The notes beneath the pieces were generated by a model, which worked only from the letters and a program-made list of their open reading frames with translations, was not told the DNA's origin and made no database searches. The position numbers and the translations under genes were made by a program. Below are positions 8,677 through 17,420 of a DNA stretch of 64,000 nucleotides, piece after piece (the stretch's first letter is position 1; each line of letters starts with the position of its first letter). Source of the stretch: Heliobacterium mobile (GTDB taxonomy: Bacteria > Bacillota > Desulfitobacteriia > Heliobacteriales > Heliobacteriaceae); contig NZ_WNKU01000001.1 of assembly GCF_009720735.1 (NCBI RefSeq), forward strand, positions 62,001 to 126,000. The letters run 5' to 3'.

Positions 8677-8698
8677 CTTCGGTAGGCCGGTCTTTTTT
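8664..8698 (+). terminator. trp leader attenuator terminator
   Basis: A 14-bp stem (8664-8677 with 8682-8695, one G-U pair) is closed by a C(UUCG)G tetraloop and followed by a T-run through 8698. It lies 54 nt upstream of trpE, so it acts inside the leader rather than at the end of a gene. Confidence 0.92.
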
Positions 8699-8719
8699 GC
8701 GCCTTTTTTCAGTTCGCTT

Positions 8720-8742
8720 CACTCTCCGCTGGGAGGAGGGTG
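8720..8742 (+). promoter_or_regulatory. Hairpin that can sequester the trpE ribosome binding site
   Basis: CACTCTCC (8720-8727) pairs over 8 bp with GGAGGGTG (8735-8742), with a 7-nt loop. The 3' arm contains the GGAGG of the trpE Shine-Dalgarno. In Bacillus a comparable hairpin adds translational control to TRAP attenuation; that role here is inferred. Confidence 0.55.
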
Positions 8743-8751
8743 AATCATACA

Positions 8752-10233
8752 ATGGATAAAATGAATCTAGATGAGTTTTTACGTCTGAGCCGTGAGTACC
8801 GCTATGTCCCGTTGTGGACATCTTTTCACGCTGATGAAGATACTCCTATCACCTTGTACCGCAAGCTGGTCGGTGACGGGTTGGGGTATCTCTTGGAGAG
8901 TGTGGAGCGGGGTACGGTACTCGGGCGTTATTCTTTTGTCGGGGCGGAGCCAATGGCCTTTTTCACATGGCCTTTAGTCCAGTCGGAAGAAGGTGCTCGA
9001 GGGGGTGCCGGTAGAGAGCCCTTAGCGGAACTACAGAAGTGGCTCGACGGTCTTCAGGTGGCACCGATTCCAGAGTCAGCCCGGCTACCTCGCTTTTATG
9101 GCGGTGCTGTCGGCTATTACTCCTATGATCTGATTCGCTATTACGAAGAGCTCCCCGAAAACAGTGTCGATGACCGCCAACTGCCGGAGATGGTGCAGAT
9201 GGTCACCCGATGCACCTTGATCATCGATCACCTGCGCCATCAAGGAACGCTGGTCTATCTAGCCGAAGCGGGCGATGGGGAAGCTTATCAGTATGGTCAA
9301 TCCCAGATGGCGAAACTGTTGGAGAAGCTCCGCCGCTCTACCGAACTCCCGGCTTCTGTCGGCACTGAGTCGAAGGCAGATGATGCAAGTGGGAAAGTGC
9401 AGCCTACATCCACCTTTGATCTGCCGAGTTTTTGCCAGGCTGTGGAGCGTTGCAAAGAGTATATTGCCGCCGGTGACGCTTTTCAGATCGTCTTGTCTCA
9501 GCGTTTTTCCATGCCGCTGAAGACGGATCCCTTAAATGTGTACCGTTCGCTGCGGTCGCTGAATCCGTCACCGTATCTCTTCTATCTGAACTTGCCTGGA
9601 ATGCAGATGGCCGGTTCTTCGCCGGAGGCGCTCATCCGGGTGGAAGGCCGGCGCGTTGAAACTCATCCTATCGCCGGTACACGGCCCCGGGGAAAAGATG
9701 CGGAAGAGGATCAGCGCCTCGCTGAGGAATTGCTACAAGATGAAAAAGAACGGGCCGAACACCTCATGCTCGTCGACCTCGGCCGTAACGATCTCGGCCG
9801 GGTCTGTGAGATCGGTTCTGTGCGGGTGGAGCGGTTCATGGAAGTGGAACATTACTCCCATGTGATGCACATCGTCAGCCGCGTCGCCGGAGAATTAAAA
9901 GCATCGGCAAGCGCCCTGGAAGCGTTAGCTCGAGTCATGCCGGCGGGGACGTTGAGCGGCGCCCCGAAAATCCGGGCCATGGAAATCATCGACGAGTTGG
10001 AGCCGGTACGCCGGGGACCCTACGGGGGAGCTGTGGGATACTTAAGTTTTGACGGTAATTTGGATACCTGTATCACCATCCGGACGGTCCTTATGCGGGA
10101 CGGGAAGGCGGAGATCCAGGTCGGCGCCGGGATTGTCGCCGATTCCGTTCCAGAGATGGAGTATCAGGAAACCGTAAATAAAGCGAAAGCTCTTTTTGAG
10201 GCTTTGGCCAAAGCGGAGGAGAGATTCCGTTGA
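8752..10233 (+). CDS. trpE: Anthranilate synthase component I
   Basis: 493 residues. It converts chorismate to anthranilate, using ammonia delivered by TrpG, the first step of tryptophan synthesis. The N-terminal domain has the LLESVERG motif that in TrpE forms the tryptophan feedback site. The chorismate-binding core carries [34 protein letters not shown] and [11 protein letters not shown]. The ATG at 8752 is chosen because the GGAGG cluster at 8732-8739 precedes it by about 12 nt; the GTG at 8740 overlaps that ribosome site. The stop codon overlaps the start of trpG. It is controlled by the leader structures at 8584-8742. Confidence 0.97.
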   Translation: MDKMNLDEFLRLSREYRYVPLWTSFHADEDTPITLYRKLVGDGLGYLLESVERGTVLGRYSFVGAEPMAFFTWPLVQSEEGARGGAGREPLAELQKWLDGLQVAPIPESARLPRFYGGAVGYYSYDLIRYYEELPENSVDDRQLPEMVQMVTRCTLIIDHLRHQGTLVYLAEAGDGEAYQYGQSQMAKLLEKLRRSTELPASVGTESKADDASGKVQPTSTFDLPSFCQAVERCKEYIAAGDAFQIVLSQRFSMPLKTDPLNVYRSLRSLNPSPYLFYLNLPGMQMAGSSPEALIRVEGRRVETHPIAGTRPRGKDAEEDQRLAEELLQDEKERAEHLMLVDLGRNDLGRVCEIGSVRVERFMEVEHYSHVMHIVSRVAGELKASASALEALARVMPAGTLSGAPKIRAMEIIDELEPVRRGPYGGAVGYLSFDGNLDTCITIRTVLMRDGKAEIQVGAGIVADSVPEMEYQETVNKAKALFEALAKAEERFR

Positions 10234-10799
10234 TCCTGATGATCGATAACTATGATTCTTTTACCTATAACCTCGTGCAGTACTTGGGGGAAATGGAAGA
10301 GGACATTCGCGTCTTTCGCAATGACGCCTTGACATTGCAGGAAATAAAAGCGCTGGCTCCCGATCATATCGTCATCTCCCCGGGTCCTTGTACCCCGAAC
10401 GAGGCAGGCATTTCGATGGCTGTAATTGAGCAGTTCGCTGGAAAAGTGCCGATCTTGGGTGTCTGCTTAGGCCATCAGTCGATCGGGCAAGTTTTTGGTG
10501 GTCGCGTCATCCGAGCGCCCCGGTTGATGCATGGAAAAACATCGCCGATTCACCATGACGGCAAAGGTGTCTTCCGGGGATTGCCGAATCCCTTTACGGC
10601 GACTCGATATCACTCCCTGATCATCGAAGAAGAAACCATGCCTGATTGCCTGGAAATCACCGCTCGCAGTGACCGGGGAGAGATCATGGGCGTACGGCAT
10701 AAAGAGTTTTGCGTCGAAGGCGTCCAGTTTCATCCCGAGTCTATATTGACGTCAGAGGGAAAAGGGCTACTGAAAAATTTTCTTTCCATGAAACAGTGA
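10230..10799 (+). CDS. trpG: Anthranilate synthase glutamine amidotransferase component
   Basis: 189 residues. A class I glutamine amidotransferase that supplies ammonia to TrpE. The nucleophile Cys lies in [16 protein letters not shown], and the His/Glu pair in [14 protein letters not shown]. The TTG at 10230 overlaps the trpE stop (TTGA), follows GGAGG by about 10 nt and gives the usual [15 protein letters not shown] start; the ATG at 10239 is too far. The sequence is close to the TrpG/PabA type that in many Firmicutes also serves 4-amino-4-deoxychorismate synthase; no pabB-like gene is seen here. Confidence 0.96.
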   Translation: MILMIDNYDSFTYNLVQYLGEMEEDIRVFRNDALTLQEIKALAPDHIVISPGPCTPNEAGISMAVIEQFAGKVPILGVCLGHQSIGQVFGGRVIRAPRLMHGKTSPIHHDGKGVFRGLPNPFTATRYHSLIIEEETMPDCLEITARSDRGEIMGVRHKEFCVEGVQFHPESILTSEGKGLLKNFLSMKQ

Positions 10800-10833
10800 T
10801 CGATTTTAGAAAAAACTGATGAGGTGAGCCGAG

Positions 10834-11922
10834 ATGAGTGAAACAGGATTGGAGATTGCCCGTCAAAGTCTGCACTGCCTGCTCGGTGGAGAGCGGCTCG
10901 GTGAGCAGCGTGCCCAGATGATCATGGAAGCGGTGATGGAAGGCCAAGTGCCTTCGGTTCAACTGGCGGCTATCCTGGTAGCGTTGCGGTTGACTGGTGA
11001 AGGAGAAGAGGAAATCGCCGGCTTCGCTCGAGCGATGCGCCAGCGTGTTTACAGTGAATTGCAAGAATATGTTCCTGCCGATTTTGAGACGACCCGTTCG
11101 CGCATGGTTGATACCTGCGGAACCGGGGGAGATGGAGCGGGAACCTTTAACATATCGACAGCGGCAGCCCTCGTCGTCGCTTCCGCTGGTGTCCCTGTAG
11201 CGAAACATGGCAACCGGGCCGCCTCAGGACGAGTTGGATCGGCTGATGTGCTTGAAGCCTTGGGTGTCGTTGTGAATTTGTCGCCAGCTTATGCGTATGA
11301 GAGTCTAAGGGAGACCGGTTTCGGCTTTTTCTTTGCGCCCCAGTGCCACCGGGCCTTGGCTCATGCAGCACCAACCCGACGGGAACTAGGTGTACCGACG
11401 GTCTTTAACCTGTTGGGGCCCTTGACCAACCCGGCCGGTGCCCCCCAGCAACTGCTTGGCGTCAATAGCGCCGAGCGGGTGAAGACCATCGCCGATGTAC
11501 TCAACCGGTTAGGAACGAAGAAAGCGATGATCGTTCACGGCCAGGACGGGCTCGATGAGATCACCCTCACCGGAAAGACCCATTTCGCTTCCCTGGACGA
11601 AGGCCGGGTGACCGTCGATATGCTCGATCCCCGGGATTTCGGTTTTGCCTACTGTACGATGGACGACCTGAAGGGCGGCGACAAAGAGGAGAACGCTCGA
11701 ATCGTCTTGGAGGTCTTAAAAGGGGAAAAGGGCCCCCGCCGCGATATCGTCCTGCTAAACGCAGCCGCTGCGTTACAAGTGGCCGGTAAAGTCGATTCCC
11801 TGCAAGCGGCTATTCACCTCGCCCAAGAGGCTGTCGACAGCGGAAAAGCGATGGCCCTGTTGAACAGAGTCAGTGCGTTGACTACAGAAGCGGCTCGAAA
11901 GAGCCAAGAGGTGAGTGCATGA
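10834..11922 (+). CDS. trpD: Anthranilate phosphoribosyltransferase
   Basis: 362 residues, slightly longer than usual. It transfers the phosphoribosyl group of PRPP to anthranilate. The N-terminal helical dimerisation domain is followed by the PRPP motif DTCGTGGDGAGTFNIS and KHGNRAASGRVGSADVLEALG, both diagnostic. The start ATG has GAGGTGAG upstream. The stop overlaps trpC by ATGA, indicating translational coupling. Confidence 0.97.
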   Translation: MSETGLEIARQSLHCLLGGERLGEQRAQMIMEAVMEGQVPSVQLAAILVALRLTGEGEEEIAGFARAMRQRVYSELQEYVPADFETTRSRMVDTCGTGGDGAGTFNISTAAALVVASAGVPVAKHGNRAASGRVGSADVLEALGVVVNLSPAYAYESLRETGFGFFFAPQCHRALAHAAPTRRELGVPTVFNLLGPLTNPAGAPQQLLGVNSAERVKTIADVLNRLGTKKAMIVHGQDGLDEITLTGKTHFASLDEGRVTVDMLDPRDFGFAYCTMDDLKGGDKEENARIVLEVLKGEKGPRRDIVLLNAAAALQVAGKVDSLQAAIHLAQEAVDSGKAMALLNRVSALTTEAARKSQEVSA

Positions 11923-12773
11923 AAGACCTGCAGCCGGAGATAGCTCTGACCGGGTTTTTACAGACCATGTGGGAGATTCAAGCGAAACGGGTGCAAGAGG
12001 GACGTCGAAAAGTCTCTTATGCCGAATTGGAACAGGAGATTGCCAGCCTTCCAGCCCCGCGAAAATTCTCCCGTTCCTTACAAGAAAATGAGAACTCTCT
12101 GGTCACCATCATCGCTGAAGTGAAGCGGGCATCCCCTTCCAAAGGCCCTCTTTTTCCTGAAGCCAAGGCAGGGGAACTGGCCGTCCGTTACGAAAAAGCC
12201 GGTGCCTCGGCGATTTCCGTGCTGACAGAAGAAAAATATTTTCTCGGCTGCCTGGAAGACTTGCGGGAAGTATCTAGTCGCGTCACCATACCGGTGATGC
12301 GCAAGGATTTTCTCATCGATCCCTATCAAATCTTAGAGGCGCGCTGTTACGGAGCGGACGCCTGCCTGCTCATCGCCGCCTTCCTGGGTCCGACCCGCTT
12401 GGCTGAGATGTGCGCCGCTGCCTTACAATACGAACTGCAGCCCTTGATCGAGATTCACGGGGTAGAGGACCTACAGTGGACTCTTCAAGCGGTCGAACAA
12501 AACCGGAAGAACCATCCCCAATGGACCCCTGTCCTCGGCATCAACGCCCGCAACTTAAGCACCTTGACCGTCGATAAAGAGCAGGTTCTTCGGCTCGGCG
12601 CCGCACTGCCGAAGGACACAGTCAAAGTCGCCGAAAGCGGCATCAAGACTCGTGAAGACGTGGAACGAGCTGCCGCTGCAGGATACGATACCATCCTCGT
12701 CGGCGAGGCTCTCGTCACCGCCGCTGACCCGGGAGAAGCGATTCGGCAGTTGACGGGGAAGGCTGTCGGGTAA
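11919..12773 (+). CDS. trpC: Indole-3-glycerol phosphate synthase
   Basis: 284 residues. It closes the indole ring of CdRP to give indole-3-glycerol phosphate. The TIM barrel carries the catalytic lysine in IIAEVKRASPSKGP, a second lysine in MRKDFLIDPYQI, and GINARNL and VAESGI near the phosphate site. It is a stand-alone enzyme, not fused to TrpF. The start overlaps trpD by 4 nt. A 361-bp gap filled by a repeat element separates it from trpF, unusual in an otherwise tightly packed operon. Confidence 0.97.
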   Translation: MKDLQPEIALTGFLQTMWEIQAKRVQEGRRKVSYAELEQEIASLPAPRKFSRSLQENENSLVTIIAEVKRASPSKGPLFPEAKAGELAVRYEKAGASAISVLTEEKYFLGCLEDLREVSSRVTIPVMRKDFLIDPYQILEARCYGADACLLIAAFLGPTRLAEMCAAALQYELQPLIEIHGVEDLQWTLQAVEQNRKNHPQWTPVLGINARNLSTLTVDKEQVLRLGAALPKDTVKVAESGIKTREDVERAAAAGYDTILVGEALVTAADPGEAIRQLTGKAVG

Positions 12774-12867
12774 ACAAACAGCTGATTATGAATACCGTCA
12801 GTGCAACCCTTGGTACTATCTTCGTAACAGGACTATTGTTATCGAAAGCATTCTTTAATACAGGGCT

Positions 12868-13075
12868 ATTGTGATTTGGGGAAAAATCTGGGGTGTAATG
12901 ACGGAGTGAGCGTTTTGGGCGCAGCGGCGTTAAGCGAGCGCAGCTTGTGGAGCGTTAAGGGCGCCGTGGTTCACATGCAGAAAAGCCCGGAGGTTTGGCG
13001 CCCTAGCGGAACAGGCAAGCGAGTAGCCGCGGAGCCCTTAGCGATCGGAGTCATTACACCCCGATTTACCACAAT
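12868..13075. repeat. 208-bp repeat element with terminal inverted repeats, inside the trp operon
   Basis: The element fills most of the gap between trpC and trpF (12774-13134). Its ends are inverted copies: ATTGTG, then AAATCTGGGGTGTAATGAC on the left, and the complement of GTCATTACACCCCGATTT...CACAAT on the right. Inside, AGGGCGCC (near 12958) and GGCGCCCT (near 13000) form a second inverted repeat, so the RNA or DNA can fold on itself. A 51-bp piece of the right end, in inverted orientation, recurs at 33950-34000 with three mismatches. No reading frame in it looks protein-like. Candidates are a MITE-like element or a REP-like palindromic unit. Confidence 0.75.
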
Positions 13076-13134
13076 GTACCACTAAATTCTGTTCGTAATA
13101 TTAAATTGTCAAAAACACAGGAGGAGGCCTCCTA

Positions 13135-13878
13135 ATGCCTTCCTACCCTCGCGTCAAAATCTGCGGCATACGAAGCCATGAAGACGCCCAAGTGACCGTC
13201 GCCGCCGGCACCCATGCCATCGCCTTTAACTTCGTCCGCGGTTCCCGGCGCTATATCGACCCCGAACTGGCCCGGGAAATTGCCCTCGCTCTGCCGCCAT
13301 TCATCTCCATCGTCGGCGTCTTTGCCGATGAGCCGCGATACAGCGTCGAGGAAATCGCTTCCCTCTGCCGCCTCCATGTTCTGCAATTTCACGGTGGTGA
13401 GTCACCGGAATATTGCCGGCGCTGGTCCTACCCGATCATCAAAGCGTTCCGTTTCCGCGATGAAGTTCTTACAAGGGAAAGTCAGAATGAAAACAGTATT
13501 CAGGAGCATCCCCTTGGAGAAAAAAGTGTCAACGGTAACTCCAACAGTCAAGTCGAAAAGGTGACAACTGTCTTTGACAACTGGGAGCAGCTATCTCAAG
13601 CAGCCCTTAGCTATGAGGTAAGCGCCTTTCTGGTCGATGCCTATTGCCCGACCGCTTTGGGGGGAATGGGAAAAGCCTTTGACTGGTCGAAAATTGAGGG
13701 CTCTTTACACCGCCCAATGATTCTCGCGGGGGGATTGAACCCTGAAAACGTCCGGGAAGCCATTATGCGAATTCGCCCATACGGCGTAGACGTGGCCTCC
13801 GGGGTAGAGAAAGATGGAAAAAAAGATTGGGAAAAGTCGGCAGCCTTCGTTGAAGCTGCTCGTTGTCGCATCGATTAA
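13135..13878 (+). CDS. trpF: Phosphoribosylanthranilate isomerase with an insertion
   Basis: 247 residues, about 40 longer than most TrpF proteins. It performs the Amadori rearrangement of PRA to CdRP. VKICGIRSHEDA contains the catalytic Cys, the Asp lies in VDAYCPTALGGMGKAFDW, and ILAGGLNPENV and VDVASGVE form the phosphate site. An Asn/Ser/Glu-rich insertion (about residues 112-144, around SQNENSIQEHPLGEKS) interrupts the barrel between the strand ending IKAFRF and the next helix. The ribosome site AGGAGG lies in a perfect 12-nt palindrome (13122-13133) adjacent to the ATG. Confidence 0.94.
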   Translation: MPSYPRVKICGIRSHEDAQVTVAAGTHAIAFNFVRGSRRYIDPELAREIALALPPFISIVGVFADEPRYSVEEIASLCRLHVLQFHGGESPEYCRRWSYPIIKAFRFRDEVLTRESQNENSIQEHPLGEKSVNGNSNSQVEKVTTVFDNWEQLSQAALSYEVSAFLVDAYCPTALGGMGKAFDWSKIEGSLHRPMILAGGLNPENVREAIMRIRPYGVDVASGVEKDGKKDWEKSAAFVEAARCRID

Positions 13879-13911
13879 TTGCGGAAAAAGAACGTAAAGA
13901 AGGTGTTCTTC

Positions 13912-15096
13912 ATGATGGAACAAGCAGATAAATTCGGCCGCTTTGGCGTCTACGGCGGAGCTTTTGTCCCCGAGACGTTGAAGCCGGCTTTGGAAGAACT
14001 GGATTCGGCCTTTCGGCGATTTATCGACGATGAGGATTTTCAACGGGAATATGAGGATCTGCTCCGCGATTATGCCGGTCGTCCCAGCCGGCTCTATTAT
14101 GCACAGCGGCTGACAGAACACCTCGGCGGAGCTCGCATCTATCTGAAACGGGAAGATTTGAACCATACCGGATCCCATAAGATCAACAACGTCCTTGGAC
14201 AAGTGCTGATGGCAAAGCGGATGGGGAAAAAACGGGTCATCGCCGAGACGGGCGCTGGTCAACACGGTGTGGCCACTGCCACCGCCTGCGCCTTCTTTGA
14301 CATCCCCTGTGAAGTATACATGGGCGCCGAAGATGTGGAACGGCAATACCTGAACGTTCTCCGGATGCAACTGCTCGGCGCCAAAGTGATCGCCGTCTCC
14401 TCGGGCACTCAGACTCTGAAAGATGCTATCAACGAAGCGATGCGAGACTGGGTGGCTAATGTGCAGGAAACCTTCTATTGTTTCGGTACGGCCGCTGGTC
14501 CTCATCCCTATCCGAGCATCGTCCGCCATTTTCAGTCTATCGTCGGCCGGGAGGCTCGGGAACAAATCCTCGAAATCGAAGGGCGGCTGCCTGACGCGGT
14601 GCTGGCTTGCGTCGGCGGCGGCAGCAACGCCATCGGTATTTTCTCCGGTTTTCTGAAGGACACTTCCGTCCGCCTGATCGGGGTGGAAGCTGGCGGCGAC
14701 GGCGTTGAAACGGGACGCCACGCAGCTTCCTTGAATGCAGGAACGGTAGGCGTACTCCATGGGGCGGTGTCTTATCTATTGCAAGATGAGAACGGACAAG
14801 TCCTGGGAACCCATTCCATCTCAGCAGGTCTTGATTACCCCTCGGTAGGGCCGCAGCTCTCTTACCTAAAAGATATGGGCCGAGCTGAATTCGTGGCTGC
14901 TACAGACAAAGAAACGCTGGAAGCCTTCCGCCTGCTGGCTCGGACAGAAGGGATCCTGCCGGCGCTGGAGAGCGCCCATGCTGTCGCTCATGCTGTGAAA
15001 ATGGCGAAAAGGATGACCAAGGACAACCTGTTGATCGTCAACTTGTCAGGACGCGGTGACAAAGATGTTCATACACTTGCCGGGGAGGTAGGCTGA
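13912..15096 (+). CDS. trpB: Tryptophan synthase beta chain
   Basis: 394 residues. It condenses indole with serine using PLP. The PLP lysine lies in [21 protein letters not shown] and [14 protein letters not shown] are typical TrpB1 motifs, and [14 protein letters not shown] also matches. The ATG at 13912 follows AAGAAGGTG and gives the usual N-terminus [16 protein letters not shown]; the frame is open to a TTG at 13879 without a better site. trpA begins one nucleotide after its stop. Confidence 0.97.
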   Translation: MMEQADKFGRFGVYGGAFVPETLKPALEELDSAFRRFIDDEDFQREYEDLLRDYAGRPSRLYYAQRLTEHLGGARIYLKREDLNHTGSHKINNVLGQVLMAKRMGKKRVIAETGAGQHGVATATACAFFDIPCEVYMGAEDVERQYLNVLRMQLLGAKVIAVSSGTQTLKDAINEAMRDWVANVQETFYCFGTAAGPHPYPSIVRHFQSIVGREAREQILEIEGRLPDAVLACVGGGSNAIGIFSGFLKDTSVRLIGVEAGGDGVETGRHAASLNAGTVGVLHGAVSYLLQDENGQVLGTHSISAGLDYPSVGPQLSYLKDMGRAEFVAATDKETLEAFRLLARTEGILPALESAHAVAHAVKMAKRMTKDNLLIVNLSGRGDKDVHTLAGEVG

Positions 15097-15097
15097 T

Positions 15098-15913
15098 ATG
15101 TCGACAAAAGGCGGTACCGAACGGATTGAACATACCTTTCAGCAGCTCAAGGCGGAGGGACGAACAGCCTTCATCCCCTACATCACCGCCGGTGATCCTG
15201 ATTTAAATACGACAGCCGAACTGGTGCTGGCACTCGAAGCAAGCGGTGCCTCCATCGTCGAGCTAGGGGTGCCCTTCAGCGACCCTGTCGCCGACGGTCC
15301 TGTGATTCAAGAGGCAGCCTGTCGTGCCTTAGCCGGCGGGGTCACCTTGATGAAAGTGTTAAAAATGGTAGAGGAACTGCGAAACCGCAGCCAAGTGCCG
15401 ATCGTCTTAATGACCTATTACAACCTGCTGATGCGCATGGGATTGAAACGGTTTGCCCAGGAAGCCTATGCGGCAGGAGTCGACGGGGTGATCATCGCCG
15501 ACCTTCCTGTGGAAGAAGGAGACGAATTACGAAGCTATCTCGATGAAGTCGGCATCGCTCTCATCCCTCTTGTAGCGCCGACAACGCCGCCGGAACGGAT
15601 CCAATTGATCGCCGAAAAAGCCCGGGGATTCATTTATTGCGTTTCCCTCTTGGGTGTGACTGGCGACCGGACCGAATTGCCACCTGATGTCGATCTTTTG
15701 TTGAACCGGGTCCGGGAGCAGACCGACTTGCCCTTAGGACTCGGATTCGGCATCTCTACGGCCGCTCACGCATCGGCTGTGGCTCCGAAAGCAGACGGAG
15801 TCATCGTAGGCAGCGCCATCGTCAAGCGCATCGCCCAACATCCAGACGATAAGGATCAGGCCATCGCCGAAGTTCGGCAGTTTACCAAAGAGATTACGGC
15901 AGCGCTGGCATAA
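15098..15913 (+). CDS. trpA: Tryptophan synthase alpha chain
   Basis: 271 residues. It cleaves indole-3-glycerol phosphate and channels indole to TrpB. FIPYITAGDPD and VELGVPFSDPVADGPVIQ carry the catalytic Glu, DGVIIADLPVEE the catalytic Asp, and GFGISTAAHA and ADGVIVGSAIV form the phosphate site. The start has GGAGG overlapping the end of trpB. It is the last gene of the trp cluster before a 306-bp structured gap. Confidence 0.97.
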   Translation: MSTKGGTERIEHTFQQLKAEGRTAFIPYITAGDPDLNTTAELVLALEASGASIVELGVPFSDPVADGPVIQEAACRALAGGVTLMKVLKMVEELRNRSQVPIVLMTYYNLLMRMGLKRFAQEAYAAGVDGVIIADLPVEEGDELRSYLDEVGIALIPLVAPTTPPERIQLIAEKARGFIYCVSLLGVTGDRTELPPDVDLLLNRVREQTDLPLGLGFGISTAAHASAVAPKADGVIVGSAIVKRIAQHPDDKDQAIAEVRQFTKEITAALA

Positions 15914-16109
15914 TTCAATAGGCGGAAGGGTTGCAGCCCGGTGGAGGCTGTGCTATATTTATAAATGTAGGACGATCCATTCCCAGGGAATGGGTATGTA
16001 GAATGGGTTTTCATGGTCTTGTGATGATGAATCCGCTTGACGGATTCGCTTGTAGGAAAGTTAAAGGGTGTAGCACGGAAGTATGGCAGGAGTTAATGTA
16101 GGCTTTTAG
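15914..16109 (+). other. Unidentified structured leader or intergenic RNA before aroF
   Basis: This gap holds no gene. It contains two clear hairpins: CCATTCCC/GGGAATGG at 15977-15993 and GAATCCG/CGGATTC at 16029-16047. A conserved-looking stretch AAAGGGTGTAGCACGGAAG lies at 16063-16081, then an intrinsic terminator at 16110-16139. The arrangement resembles an attenuated leader. The GGGTG...CACGGAAG stretch recalls the 3' end of a T-box, but the essential UGGN bulge is absent, so no class is assigned. Confidence 0.35.
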
Positions 16110-16139
16110 AAGGTACTCCACCAGCTGGGGTACCTTTTT
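16110..16139 (+). terminator. Intrinsic terminator upstream of aroF
   Basis: A 10-bp stem (AAGGTACTCC with GGGGTACCTT, one G-U) with a 7-nt loop and T5 tail. It either ends the trp transcript or attenuates aroF, whose ATG lies 80 nt downstream. Confidence 0.85.
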
Positions 16140-16219
16140 GTCTTCTTATCAGCCCTTTTGCTGCGTTTGCCCGACCTTCCTACCGGACAAATTATGTAAA
16201 GGATTAAGGGAGGAAAATC

Positions 16220-17233
16220 ATGATTATTGTGATGAAGCGGGGAGCGTCGGCCCAAGAAATTGAATCGGTCTGCCAGCGCCTGCAAAAGGAAGGATTTTCG
16301 ATTCACATGTCCGAAGGCGTTGAAAAAACAATCATCGGTGCTGTCGGTGATAAATCCCGGGTAGTCATCTCCAACTTGGAAGGTCTAGACGGTGTGGAAA
16401 AAATCGTACCGGTGTTGCAGCCCTACAAACTCGCTGGCCGCGACTTCCGGCAAGAAGATACAGTGATTCGAATCGGTGATGTGGAGATCGGCGGCGGTCA
16501 GATCCAGGTCTTCTCCGGTCCTTGTGCGGTGGAGAGTTGGGAACAACTGCTCGAGGCGGCCCTCGCTGTCAAAAAGGCGGGCGCTCGTATCCTCCGGGGC
16601 GGCGCCTTCAAACCTCGTTCGTCCCCATACGCCTTCCAGGGTCTCGAAGAGCAAGGGTTGAAGCTCTTGGCTCGGGCTCGCGAGGAGACGGGCCTGTTAA
16701 TCGTGACGGAAGTCATGGATCCCCGCAGCATCGATCTGATCGCTGAGTACAGCGATATCCTGCAGGTCGGCGCCCGGAACATGCAAAACTTTCACCTGCT
16801 CCGGGAACTGTCCAAGATCAATAAGCCGATCCTCTTAAAACGGGGCCTGTCGGCGACGATCGAAGAGTGGCTGATGGCTGCCGAATACATCATGTCCGGC
16901 GGCAACTACGACGTCATTCTCTGCGAACGAGGGATTCGGACTTTTGAGACGGCTACCCGGAACACCTTAGATTTGAGTGCCATTCCCGTCATCAAGAGCT
17001 TGAGCCACCTGCCGATCATCGTCGATCCGAGCCACGGCTGTGGAAAATGGCAGCTAGTCCGTCCCATGTCTATGGCCGCACTGGCCGCCGGTGCTGACGG
17101 CCTTATGATCGAGGTCCATCCCAACCCGGCAGAAGCGCTCTGTGACGGTCCCCAATCGCTCAAGCCTCATAAGTTCGTCTCCTTGATGGATGAACTACGA
17201 GGAGTGGCTGGATTAATGGGTAGAACCATTTAA
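16220..17233 (+). CDS. aroF: 3-deoxy-7-phosphoheptulonate synthase (DAHP synthase, type I beta)
   Basis: 337 residues. It condenses PEP and erythrose 4-phosphate, the entry step of the shikimate pathway. A ferredoxin-like regulatory domain (about residues 1-70, [17 protein letters not shown]) precedes the barrel, as in the Thermotoga/Bacillus type where it mediates feedback by Tyr or Phe. The barrel has [39 protein letters not shown] and [10 protein letters not shown]. The ribosome site AGGGAGG is well placed. Confidence 0.96.
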   Translation: MIIVMKRGASAQEIESVCQRLQKEGFSIHMSEGVEKTIIGAVGDKSRVVISNLEGLDGVEKIVPVLQPYKLAGRDFRQEDTVIRIGDVEIGGGQIQVFSGPCAVESWEQLLEAALAVKKAGARILRGGAFKPRSSPYAFQGLEEQGLKLLARAREETGLLIVTEVMDPRSIDLIAEYSDILQVGARNMQNFHLLRELSKINKPILLKRGLSATIEEWLMAAEYIMSGGNYDVILCERGIRTFETATRNTLDLSAIPVIKSLSHLPIIVDPSHGCGKWQLVRPMSMAALAAGADGLMIEVHPNPAEALCDGPQSLKPHKFVSLMDELRGVAGLMGRTI

Positions 17234-17420
17234 CAGTGGCTATGGCTTATTCATGGTAACCTATATGCTGAATCCTGAGATGATCGGTACTTGGCATTAG
17301 CTGAGAAGATAGTCCTTGGCATCTGATTTAATAGACCTGTCGATAAACTATTTGTCTGAATTCTTACTTTGAGGTAAAGTATTAGCATAGGATTTTGAAC
17401 ATATAGGATAGGGAGATTCT

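Noticed and set aside
12876..13085. 69-codon gene inside the repeat element
   Set aside because: It starts within the terminal inverted repeat, has no ribosome site and its translation has no protein-like pattern; the DNA is better explained as a repeat.
13705..14760. 351-codon open frame on the minus strand opposite trpF and trpB
   Set aside because: Its length comes from the codon bias of trpB on the other strand; the translation has no family features and no ribosome site.
16063..16139. T-box riboswitch upstream of aroF
   Set aside because: GGGTG and CACGGAAG resemble a T-box 3' end, but the UGGN bulge that pairs with tRNA is missing and no stem I with AGTA/GNTG features is visible.
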